Assembly: GCA_003149065.1 (NCBI GenBank) | Contig: QGFZ01000002.1 | Span: 62,001 to 126,000 of the forward strand | Reading direction: 5' to 3' | Source of the DNA: Ruminococcaceae bacterium R-25 | Lineage (GTDB): Bacteria > Bacillota > Clostridia > Saccharofermentanales > Saccharofermentanaceae | Length of the DNA: 64,000 nt | In this document: positions 34,420 through 41,691 of the stretch, piece by piece | Layout: every line of letters begins with the position of its first letter | How positions within the stretch are numbered: the stretch's first letter is position 1 | Program-made: the position numbers and the translations under genes | The notes under the pieces: model-generated | The model's input: the letters and a program-made list of their open reading frames with translations, nothing else | Databases searched by the model: none | Told to the model about the DNA's origin: nothing

Positions 34420-34959
34420 ATGGAAATCGGATCAAAGATCAAAAACTTAAGACTTCAAAAGGGCCTGACCCAGGAAGAGTTAGGTGACAGATGCGAGCTT
34501 TCCAAGGCTTTTATCTCACTTTTGGAGAGCGATAAGACATCCCCTTCGATGGCTACTTTAGAAGATATCCTGAATGTACTGGGCACTGATTTCGCCCATT
34601 TCTTCAAGGAGGAATCGAATAAGCGCGTCGTTTACGGCAAGGACGATTATTCCGTAAAGCAGGACCAGGATCTCAAGAACGAGATATGCTGGCTTATTCC
34701 CAATGCCCAGAAGAATGAGATGGAGCCGATCCTGGTCACCATTGAACCCGGCGGATCCACATATCCCGATAACCCGCACGAAGGTGAGGAGTTCGGATAT
34801 GTTATTGAGGGTGCGATCATCATAGTTATCGATAACGAAAGATACCAGGCTAAGAAGGGCGAGAGTTTTTCGATCGCCTGCGACAAGCCTCATTATCTCG
34901 AAAACAATTCCGGCCGCCTGGCGAAGGTCATATGGATCTCTTCGCCGCCGAGCTTCTGA
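34420..34959 (+). CDS. XRE-family regulator with C-terminal cupin domain
   Basis: A 179-residue regulator of the PuuR type. The helix-turn-helix (about 1-60, with IKNLRLQKGLTQEELGDRCELSKAFISLLE) binds DNA and the cupin barrel (about 105-175, with PGGSTYPDNPHEGEEFGYVIEGAI and its His/Glu cluster) senses a small molecule. Such regulators are commonly linked to potABCD loci and respond to polyamines. The potA start is 36 bp downstream, so it is the first gene of the same operon. A consensus promoter with nested repeats is directly upstream. Confidence 0.93.
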   Translation: MEIGSKIKNLRLQKGLTQEELGDRCELSKAFISLLESDKTSPSMATLEDILNVLGTDFAHFFKEESNKRVVYGKDDYSVKQDQDLKNEICWLIPNAQKNEMEPILVTIEPGGSTYPDNPHEGEEFGYVIEGAIIIVIDNERYQAKKGESFSIACDKPHYLENNSGRLAKVIWISSPPSF

Positions 34960-34995
34960 TATAAGACTTATTACTATTTGAGAGGGGTATTACAA

Positions 34996-36252
34996 ATGGC
35001 ATATAACCAGATACTTGAAGACAGCACAGGTAGCGAGCACATCATTGAGATCAAGGACCTCTGCAAGAGCTTCGACGGCACAAAGGTATTAAAGAACATT
35101 ACTTTCTATATAAGGAATAACGAATTCATTACGCTCCTTGGACCTTCAGGATGCGGAAAGTCAACGACTCTTCGTATCATTGCAGGTTTTGAGACCGCTG
35201 ATTCCGGCATCGTTAATTTCGAAGGTGCGGACTTAAAGAGCGTTCCTGCCAACAAGCGCAACATCAACACGGTCTTCCAGAGATATGCTTTATTTCCCCA
35301 TTTAAACGTTTTCGACAACGTCGCATTCGGACTTAAGATCAAGAAGGTAAATAAGCAGGAGATCAAGGAAAGAGTCAATAAGGCACTTGCAACTGTCGGT
35401 CTTGCTGATTACGGCGAGAGATATATCGATCAGCTCTCAGGCGGCCAGATGCAGAGAGTCGCAATAGCGAGAGCTATCGTTAACCGCCCGAAGATCCTTC
35501 TTTTGGACGAGCCTTTGGGAGCTCTGGACCTCAAGATGAGAAAAGAAATGCAGATCGAGCTTAAGGAGATGCAGAGAGAATTAGGCATCACATTCGTCTA
35601 TGTCACACATGACCAGGAAGAGGCGCTGACGATGTCCGATACGATCATCGTAATGAAGGACGGCATCATCCAGCAGATCGGAACACCTATCGATATCTAT
35701 AACGAACCTAAGAATGCTTATGTCGCAGACTTCATCGGCGAATCGAATATCGTAGCCGGAACAATGAAGAAGGACAAGGAAGTCACACTCTCGAGCGGCA
35801 TCACATTTGACTGCGTTGACCCTATGTTTCCTGAGTTTACGGAAGGCATCGCAAACCTTGTAGATGTTGTAATCAGACCTGAGGACTTCTATGTGGATGA
35901 AGAAGCTGAAGGCAGGATCAACGGTGAAGTTATATCCCTTATCTTTAAGGGCGTTCACTACGAGATGATCGTAAAGTCAGATGACGGCATCGAGTGGCTC
36001 GTACAGAACGTTGACCCTTTCAAGGTCGGAAGCCGTGTAGGTCTTTATGTGGACCCTGACGATATCCAGATCATGAGAAGATCCGAGCTCTCACCTGAGT
36101 TCGGCAGTTTCGGCATAAGACATCCTGACCAGGAAGAGAGTGCTGAAGTTAAAGAAGCAAAAGCAAACAGCGTCGGCGAGAATGTAGTCGAAGAAGCTGA
36201 TGTTAAGCCCACCGAAGAGGAAATGGAAGCGGAGGTTGAGAAAAAGGATTAA
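34996..36252 (+). CDS. potA: Spermidine/putrescine ABC transporter ATP-binding protein
   Basis: A 418-residue ATPase that powers polyamine uptake. Walker A GPSGCGKS is at about residues 49-56, the signature [14 protein letters not shown] and Walker [13 protein letters not shown] follow, and a TOBE-type domain occupies about 280-370. The C-terminal 45 residues are very acidic (Glu/Lys/Val), longer than in enterobacterial PotA. The ATG at 34996 follows GAGAGGGG; a TTG 18 bp earlier lies on that site. The stop codon overlaps the potB start (TAATG). Confidence 0.95.
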   Translation: MAYNQILEDSTGSEHIIEIKDLCKSFDGTKVLKNITFYIRNNEFITLLGPSGCGKSTTLRIIAGFETADSGIVNFEGADLKSVPANKRNINTVFQRYALFPHLNVFDNVAFGLKIKKVNKQEIKERVNKALATVGLADYGERYIDQLSGGQMQRVAIARAIVNRPKILLLDEPLGALDLKMRKEMQIELKEMQRELGITFVYVTHDQEEALTMSDTIIVMKDGIIQQIGTPIDIYNEPKNAYVADFIGESNIVAGTMKKDKEVTLSSGITFDCVDPMFPEFTEGIANLVDVVIRPEDFYVDEEAEGRINGEVISLIFKGVHYEMIVKSDDGIEWLVQNVDPFKVGSRVGLYVDPDDIQIMRRSELSPEFGSFGIRHPDQEESAEVKEAKANSVGENVVEEADVKPTEEEMEAEVEKKD

Positions 36253-37685
36253 TGACTGAACTGAGGTCCAAGATCAAACTGATGCCGGTCCATGCTTTTG
36301 TCATGATCTTCGCGGCACTCTACTCGTTCATCAGCATCTTTATTCCGATGTTCGAGTTATTCGTACAGTATGTGCCTTTCCGCACATACTCGCTTTTCAC
36401 GCTCCTTTTGGATCCGAAGGTATCCACCAGGATCAGAAGCGGAGCTGTTAACCTGAATTTCCAGTCGTTCGCTGCATGGACATTCGTAATCACGATCGTT
36501 CTCGCAGTCGCAGCACTCACATTATCTTTGTCCTATCCTTTCTACTACAACTCAAGGAGCAAGAGAAAGATAGGCTATATGGCTGTTCTGGTACTCTTCG
36601 CAGGCAGAGGCATAGCTCATGTCTATACATTGTCGAAGATGGTATCAGAGCAGATGATCACCGAGAATAACCTGACTCCCCAGAGGCTTTATGTCGCACA
36701 GTCTTTTGCCGGCAACCTCATGATGATCGTTCTCGGTATCGGCGTAGGCGCATGCCTTTACGGCGCTTTGAACCTTAAGATGAATTACAAGATCTTCGCT
36801 TATCCTTACCTTGTATGGATCGTGATCTTTACGATACTCCCGTTGATCCTTATCCTCTTCAGAGCTTTTTTCAAGAAGGCTGCAGGCGGCGGATATGAGT
36901 TCACGACAGCAGGCTTTGCAGTCCTTTTCCAGAACAAGACGGTAACGACCAGATTCTATGGTATGGACGTTACCCTGCAGGAGTATTTTTCGATCTTCTT
37001 AAGGAGTTTGGATTATGCTCTCTGGACAACGATCGGATGCCTTGTTTTGGGCTATCCTGCGAGCTATATCCTTGCAAGAAGATCAAAGCTTAAGCGCCAG
37101 AGCGGTTCAAGGCTTCTCATGCTCTTCGTTCTTCCCATGTGGATGAACACAATGCTCAGAACTTATGCCTGGAGAGCTTTCTTCAGCGAGACAGGCGTTC
37201 TTAACACATTGATGCAGCAGTGGGGCATGATCGACGCTCCTATTATGTTCTTAAAAAACGAAGTGATCGCGGACATCGTAACCAAGCTCGTTATGACAAA
37301 CGACTTCCTGCCGTTCATGATCCTGCCCTTGTACTCGGTATTGGTCAAGCTCGACGACAGCTTGTCAGAGGCAGCTTACGATCTGGGCGCTACAAAGGTA
37401 CAGACCTTCCTTAAGGTTATATTCCCTCTGTCTCTGCCGGGCGTTATTTCCGGCATCCAGATGGTATTCATGCCGTCCCTGACGTTCTACATGATCCCTG
37501 ATATCCTTAATGAGGGCTCGAAAACAACGATCGGCACCACAGTTCAGAACTTCATCCTGAACGAGAGCACCACTTATAACCAGGCAGGCAACGTTCTTTC
37601 ACTGTTGCTCCTCATTTTCGTACTCATTACAATGGGAATCCTGCGCGGACAGGATAAAGAAGCAGGCGGAGGTATGGCATTATGA
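36252..37685 (+). CDS. potB: Spermidine/putrescine ABC transporter permease with extra N-terminal membrane domain
   Basis: A 477-residue permease. Residues from about 177 on match PotB of usual length (about 285), including the EAAYDLGATKVQTFLKVIFPLSLPG loop that docks to PotA. The first 175 residues are an extra domain with about four hydrophobic segments (about 12-32, 72-95, 108-125, 150-172) and are not part of the classic family. Its role is unknown. The gene overlaps potA by one base and potC by four bases (ATGA), so the proteins are probably made together. Confidence 0.92.
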   Translation: MTELRSKIKLMPVHAFVMIFAALYSFISIFIPMFELFVQYVPFRTYSLFTLLLDPKVSTRIRSGAVNLNFQSFAAWTFVITIVLAVAALTLSLSYPFYYNSRSKRKIGYMAVLVLFAGRGIAHVYTLSKMVSEQMITENNLTPQRLYVAQSFAGNLMMIVLGIGVGACLYGALNLKMNYKIFAYPYLVWIVIFTILPLILILFRAFFKKAAGGGYEFTTAGFAVLFQNKTVTTRFYGMDVTLQEYFSIFLRSLDYALWTTIGCLVLGYPASYILARRSKLKRQSGSRLLMLFVLPMWMNTMLRTYAWRAFFSETGVLNTLMQQWGMIDAPIMFLKNEVIADIVTKLVMTNDFLPFMILPLYSVLVKLDDSLSEAAYDLGATKVQTFLKVIFPLSLPGVISGIQMVFMPSLTFYMIPDILNEGSKTTIGTTVQNFILNESTTYNQAGNVLSLLLLIFVLITMGILRGQDKEAGGGMAL

Positions 37686-38482
37686 GAATCGCAAAAAGAC
37701 TCGTACCGGATCTTTATCTGGGCCTCCTTCTGATATTTATCTATCTGCCCATCGCAATCCTTATAATCTACTCATTCAATGCACTTCCGAAGTCATTTAT
37801 CTGGGGCGGATTTACTTTGAACAACTATAAGAGCCTGTTCAAAGGATCTGACGGATCAGGCATTCTCGAGTCTTTGACCGAGACACTCAAGGTAGCATCG
37901 ATCGCTTCGGTCGCTTCAACGGCATTCGGCGTTCTGAGCTCTCTGGGTCTTGCTTACCTTAACAAGAAACTCCAGAACCTCGCCATGACGATGACATACG
38001 TTCCGAATGTAATGCCTGACCTTGTTACAGGTATCTCATTCATGCTCCTGTTCTCATTCTTGGGTGTCCAGAAGAGCGAATTCACGCTCATCATGTCGCA
38101 CATCGCACTCTGCGTGCCCTTTGCGATCCTTTCTATCAGTCCTAAGATCAAGCAGCTCGACAAGAGTCTTACAGAAGCAGCAATGGATCTCGGCGCAACA
38201 AGGTTCCAGACATTAAGACTGGTAATTATCCCTGAGATCATGCCGGGTATCTTATCTTCGGTGCTTCTCACATTTACGCTTTCTATAGACGATTACCTTA
38301 TCAGTAACTTTAACGTGGACAGTTCCATCCAGACTCTGCCAATGATGATCTACTCAATGGCAAAGCTCGGCGTCAACCCCAAGATGAACGCGCTTACGAC
38401 CTTGATGTTCGGTGCAGTCCTGATCCTCATGGTCCTGTCCAACCTGTCGTCTTTCAAGAAAGCTAAGAATACAAAGAAATAA
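37682..38482 (+). CDS. potC: Spermidine/putrescine ABC transporter permease
   Basis: A 266-residue inner permease subunit with about six membrane segments and the EAA loop LTEAAMDLGATRFQTLRLVIIPEIMPG. It opens with the PotC-like PDLYLGLLLIFIYLPIAILIIYSFN pattern. It pairs with PotB to form the membrane channel. The ATG overlaps the potB stop, showing coupling. Length and layout are ordinary. Confidence 0.95.
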   Translation: MRIAKRLVPDLYLGLLLIFIYLPIAILIIYSFNALPKSFIWGGFTLNNYKSLFKGSDGSGILESLTETLKVASIASVASTAFGVLSSLGLAYLNKKLQNLAMTMTYVPNVMPDLVTGISFMLLFSFLGVQKSEFTLIMSHIALCVPFAILSISPKIKQLDKSLTEAAMDLGATRFQTLRLVIIPEIMPGILSSVLLTFTLSIDDYLISNFNVDSSIQTLPMMIYSMAKLGVNPKMNALTTLMFGAVLILMVLSNLSSFKKAKNTKK

Positions 38483-38512
38483 TTTATTGAGCATAAAAAG
38501 GAGAGTAAAGAA

Positions 38513-39625
38513 ATGCACAAGAACGTAAGGAAAGTAATTTCTTCATTGGCAGCTCTGGTAATGGCAGGAACATTGATCCTGCCCTGCGGATGCGCAAAGA
38601 AGACACAGCTCATCATCTACAACTGGGGTGAGTACATCGCTGATGAAACGATCGAAAAGTTTAAGACCAAGTATCCCCAGTACGATCTGGTATACAGAAC
38701 TTTCGAGACAAACGAGACAATGTATCCCAACCTTTCGAACGGTTATGACGTAATCATTCCTTCAGATTACATGGTATGCCGTCTTATCGAGGAAGACTGG
38801 GTACAGCCCCTCGACTGGAACAAGCTTCCCAATGTTACAAAGTACATGGATCCCATGTTCCGTAACGTTACTTATACTGACAACAAGGAGATTTCAGACC
38901 AGGTATTGGACTATGCAGTTCCTTATATGTACTGCACAGTAGGTCTCGTTTATGACGCAAACAAGATCACGCTTCCTGAGGGAACTACTGATCCTGCAGT
39001 TATCTGGGATGTTCTCTTCAACGAGAATGCCAACTACAGCGTAGGCATGCTGGATTCAATGCGTGAGTCAATCGGTACTGCTCTTAACTACAAGGGCTAT
39101 TCCATCAACTCAATGAGCGACGATGAGCTTAAGGAAGCTCTCGAGATCCTCGTTAAGCAGAAGAGCGCTCTTCACCCCTCATACGGTGTTGATAACCTTA
39201 AGGATAAGGTTGCTTCAGGTGAGCTCGCAGCATGCATGTCCTGGTCCGGCGACCACATCATCATGCTCGACAGAATCGAAGAGCTCGGCAACTCCAATAA
39301 CATCGACCTCAAGTTCGTTCTTCCCCGCGGTTCCAACTGGTCCGTTGACATGATGTGCGTTCCTACAAACTGCAAGAACTACGACGGCGCCATGGACTTC
39401 ATCAACTTCATGTACGATCCTGAGATCGCGTATGAGAACTGCGAATATGTTGGTTATTCAACACCTAACACTGCAGCAAAAGATATGCTCGATCCTGAAG
39501 TATCCGGCAATATCTACTACTATCCTGATGAAGCAGTTTTCTCAACATTGGAGTTCTACTACACCTCCGATAAGCTCGAGGAAAGATACACAGAGCTCTG
39601 GAACACGGTAAAGGCCAGCGCTTAA
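38513..39625 (+). CDS. potD: Spermidine/putrescine-binding lipoprotein
   Basis: A 370-residue binding protein. The signal peptide ends with LPCGC at about residues 25-29 and one of these Cys residues would be lipidated. The mature start IIYNWGEYIADETIEKFKTKYP is the classic PotD/PotF opening, and DVIIPSDYMV, NYSVGMLDSMRESIG and PTNCKNYDGAMDFINFMYDPE follow in order. It captures polyamines outside the cell and passes them to PotBC. AAAGGAGAGTAAAGA precedes the ATG. A strong terminator ends the operon. Confidence 0.94.
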   Translation: MHKNVRKVISSLAALVMAGTLILPCGCAKKTQLIIYNWGEYIADETIEKFKTKYPQYDLVYRTFETNETMYPNLSNGYDVIIPSDYMVCRLIEEDWVQPLDWNKLPNVTKYMDPMFRNVTYTDNKEISDQVLDYAVPYMYCTVGLVYDANKITLPEGTTDPAVIWDVLFNENANYSVGMLDSMRESIGTALNYKGYSINSMSDDELKEALEILVKQKSALHPSYGVDNLKDKVASGELAACMSWSGDHIIMLDRIEELGNSNNIDLKFVLPRGSNWSVDMMCVPTNCKNYDGAMDFINFMYDPEIAYENCEYVGYSTPNTAAKDMLDPEVSGNIYYYPDEAVFSTLEFYYTSDKLEERYTELWNTVKASA

Positions 39626-39651
39626 AGGCTTAGCTTGATTTTGAAACAACG

Positions 39652-39684
39652 GCGGGCTGCACTTCGGTGCGGCCCGCTTTTTAT
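39652..39684 (+). terminator. Terminator of the pot operon
   Basis: GCGGGC-T-GCAC and GTGC-G-GCCCGC pair around a TTCG loop, followed by TTTTTATTT. Confidence 0.95.
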
Positions 39685-39721
39685 TTGCAGCTTCAGTGCG
39701 CCCGCCACGCCTCCTCCGACC

Positions 39722-39820
39722 CTGGTTGTGCAATTTTTGCCCGAAAATCAGGTAAAAATTGCATAAAATGGCCACTTTTGTGCAATTTTCGGTGAAAAAA
39801 TAAAGAAAAATTGCACATTT
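39722..39820. repeat. Two hairpin units related to the 3713-4008 array
   Basis: Unit 1 pairs TGCAATTTTT (39729-39738) with AAAAATTGCA (39754-39763). Unit 2 pairs TGTGCAATTTT (39779-39789) with AAAATTGCACA (39807-39817). Both stems are perfect. Unit 1 starts with CCTGGTTGTGCA and ends near ATGGCC, echoing CCAGGTGATGCAC and AGCC in the distant array. Confidence 0.75.
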
Positions 39821-39829
39821 GATATTTGT

Positions 39830-39979
39830 GAGACTAGTCTCAAATGACCCCAAAAAGTCTCAACCTTTCGAAATCGCAACATTTCCAGCTTTAGAGGTCA
39901 TATAATCTCACAAAAGGAGGCAATTCTATATGGCAGTAGATATAAGACGAGACTTAGTTGTGCGATATGGATTAGTCTC
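39830..39979 (+). promoter_or_regulatory. GAGACTA/TAGTCTC sites around the 39930 start
   Basis: GAGACTAGTCTC (39830-39841) is a perfect 12-bp palindrome. AGTCTCAA recurs near 39856. Inside the gene start, CGAGACT (about 39947) and AGTCTCG (about 39974) form an inverted pair 20 bp apart. TATAAT at 39901-39906 lies between them. The pattern suits an operator set or a structured 5' end. Confidence 0.5.
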
Positions 39980-40718
39980 GAAAAGCATAGATGAGATCGA
40001 AAAGAAGATTCGACTTTTACCTAAAGGCCGGATCAATGTCAGGACCAGAAACGGGAAAACATATTACTATCTTGCTGAAACAGGAGCCGGTGAAAGATAT
40101 TTGGGGACAGAAGACCGGGAATTCATTGAACAATTGATTCAGAAGAAATATCTGAAAGATGTCTTAAGGAAAAACCGGACTGAAGCAACTGCGCTTGAAA
40201 AGATGATAAAGATATATCCTGAAACTCTTGCTGAAGATTTATATGATCAGCTGCCTGAGGGCTTTAAAAAGCTCGCAAAGCCGATTATTCCTTTTGATGA
40301 ATCATATGCGAACAAGTGGATGGAAATGCCATATAAGCATAAGCTGTTCAAAAAAGATGCGCCTGTGTATCTGACAACAAAAGGGGAGAGAGTAAGGTCT
40401 AAATCTGAAGTTATTATTGCTGAAAGAATGAGAATAAAAGGCGTTCCGTATAGGTATGAATGTCCGTTGATTATCAATGGAAAGATAATTCACCCTGATT
40501 TCACTATTCTGAGAATGAGTGACCGGAAAATTCTATATCTCGAACATTGCGGAAGAATGGATGATCCGAAGTATACGGAAGATATGATAAAAAGAGCAAA
40601 TGATTATTCTGAGGCCGGAATCATTTTAGGTGACAGACTATTCTATACGTTTGAGTCAGACACAACACCGCTTGATGTAAAAGTGATAGACAGGTTGATC
40701 GAGGAAAACTTCATGTAA
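39930..40718 (+). CDS. Hypothetical protein with PD-(D/E)XK-like nuclease domain
   Basis: The 262-residue protein has no exact family that I can name. Residues 1-90 are a basic, helical region with a glimpse of an RNA/DNA-binding coil (RINVRTRNGKTYYYL). Residues about 145-262 look like the PD-(D/E)XK fold: Glu in RSKSEVIIAERM, Asp in HPDFTIL, then YLEHCG where EHC stands in place of ExK. GDRLFYTFES near the end resembles the last strand. A role in cutting or binding DNA is possible but the altered third motif leaves activity open. AAAGGAGG precedes the ATG. Codon usage is clearly more AT-rich than the flanking pot and proB genes, suggesting recent acquisition. Confidence 0.7.
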   Translation: MAVDIRRDLVVRYGLVSKSIDEIEKKIRLLPKGRINVRTRNGKTYYYLAETGAGERYLGTEDREFIEQLIQKKYLKDVLRKNRTEATALEKMIKIYPETLAEDLYDQLPEGFKKLAKPIIPFDESYANKWMEMPYKHKLFKKDAPVYLTTKGERVRSKSEVIIAERMRIKGVPYRYECPLIINGKIIHPDFTILRMSDRKILYLEHCGRMDDPKYTEDMIKRANDYSEAGIILGDRLFYTFESDTTPLDVKVIDRLIEENFM

Positions 40719-40732
40719 CAAGATATAAAAAC

Positions 40733-40755
40733 GGGATTTAACACTGTTAAATCCC
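40733..40755. terminator. Terminator between the 39930 gene and proB
   Basis: GGGATTTAACA (40733-40743) pairs with TTAAATCCC (40747-40755) around CTG. T-rich sequence follows on both sides of the convergent pair. Confidence 0.8.
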
Positions 40756-40780
40756 ATATTTCATTGACTTTTAAATTATT

Positions 40781-41599
40781 TTACTGAGCTGCGAAGAAGG
40801 TTCCTACGTCGTCCTGGTCGATGATCTTCTCTAATGTCTGTACGGCAGAACCGTCAGCGATGACACCCATGATGCCGTTCTCTGTGACCTTGCTCATGGC
40901 GGTGATCTTTGTTGCCATGCCGCCTGTGCCGAGCCAGGAACCCTTGCCTGCCGTGAAGTCGAGCATATCAGGAGTTACCTTGTCTACATAAGAGATACGC
41001 TCTGCGTCAGGATTCTCTCTGGGGTTGGAATCGTAAAGACCGTCAACATCGGAGAGGATAACGAGGAGGTCGGCATTTGCGAGGACTGCAACGTCTGCTG
41101 AGAGCGTGTCGTTGTCGCCGAAAGTGCCGTTGTGCATGATCTCCGTTGTAGATACGGAGTCGTTCTCGTTGATGACAGGGATTATTCTCATTTCGAGCAG
41201 TGTCTCGATAGTGTTTGTAACATTAGCTCTGGTGAGCTTGTCTGTGATGCCGTCCTTTGTAAGGAGGATCTGGCCGCAGCGGTAAGAATACTCGGAAAAG
41301 GATCTCGCATATGCGTTCATGAGCTCGCACTGGCCTACGGAAGCAATTGCCTGCTTTTCACGTGTTGTGGTGGGGCGCTGCTTGAGGTCAAGATAGCCGA
41401 TGCCGACACCGATCGCACCGGAGCTTACGAGAAGGACTTCCTTGCCGCGGTTCATGAGATCTGAAATGGAACGGCAGAGCCTGTCGATGTTGCCGAGGTT
41501 CATTTTGCCGTTATCGTATGTGAGTGTCGAAGTGCCGACTTTGACGACTATTCTTTTCGCAAAGTTAACGGGATTTCTTGATCCGGAATATTTGCTCAA
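40781..41599 (-). CDS. proB: Glutamate 5-kinase
   Basis: A 272-residue kinase that phosphorylates glutamate in the first step of proline synthesis. The amino-acid kinase fold is clear: RIVVKVGTSTLT, VSSGAIGVGIG, INENDSVS, FGDNDTLSADVA, LSDVDGLYDSNP and GSWLGTGGMATKITAM. The C-terminal PUA domain of the longer enterobacterial enzyme is absent, which is common in Firmicutes. Translation starts at TTG (41599-41597), seven bases after AGGAG. It has its own promoter at 41637-41665. proA is not in the window next to it. Confidence 0.94.
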   Translation of the reverse strand: MSKYSGSRNPVNFAKRIVVKVGTSTLTYDNGKMNLGNIDRLCRSISDLMNRGKEVLLVSSGAIGVGIGYLDLKQRPTTTREKQAIASVGQCELMNAYARSFSEYSYRCGQILLTKDGITDKLTRANVTNTIETLLEMRIIPVINENDSVSTTEIMHNGTFGDNDTLSADVAVLANADLLVILSDVDGLYDSNPRENPDAERISYVDKVTPDMLDFTAGKGSWLGTGGMATKITAMSKVTENGIMGVIADGSAVQTLEKIIDQDDVGTFFAAQ

Positions 41600-41636
41600 A
41601 GCAGATCTCCTATCTTTTTATTTATTAAACTAAACA

Positions 41637-41665
41637 AGAATAAACTCTTGTGCCCTAAATTGCAA
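41637..41665 (-). promoter_or_regulatory. Promoter of proB
   Basis: On the minus strand, TTGCAA (41665-41660), a 17-bp spacer and TATTCT (41642-41637). It lies within the space after the PBP gene, where CCCTAA/TTAGGG arms (about 41652-41691) can also pair as a weak terminator. Confidence 0.65.
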
Positions 41666-41691
41666 GGAATAATAAGCCTTCTTAGGGAAAA

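Larger units (their letters stand above)
39626..39929. other. 304-bp intergenic region with hairpin units and palindromes
   Basis: No gene is seen. It contains the pot terminator, two hairpin units (39722-39820), the GAGACTAGTCTC palindrome (39830-39841) and a TATAAT at 39901-39906 ahead of the 39930 gene. Confidence 0.75.
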
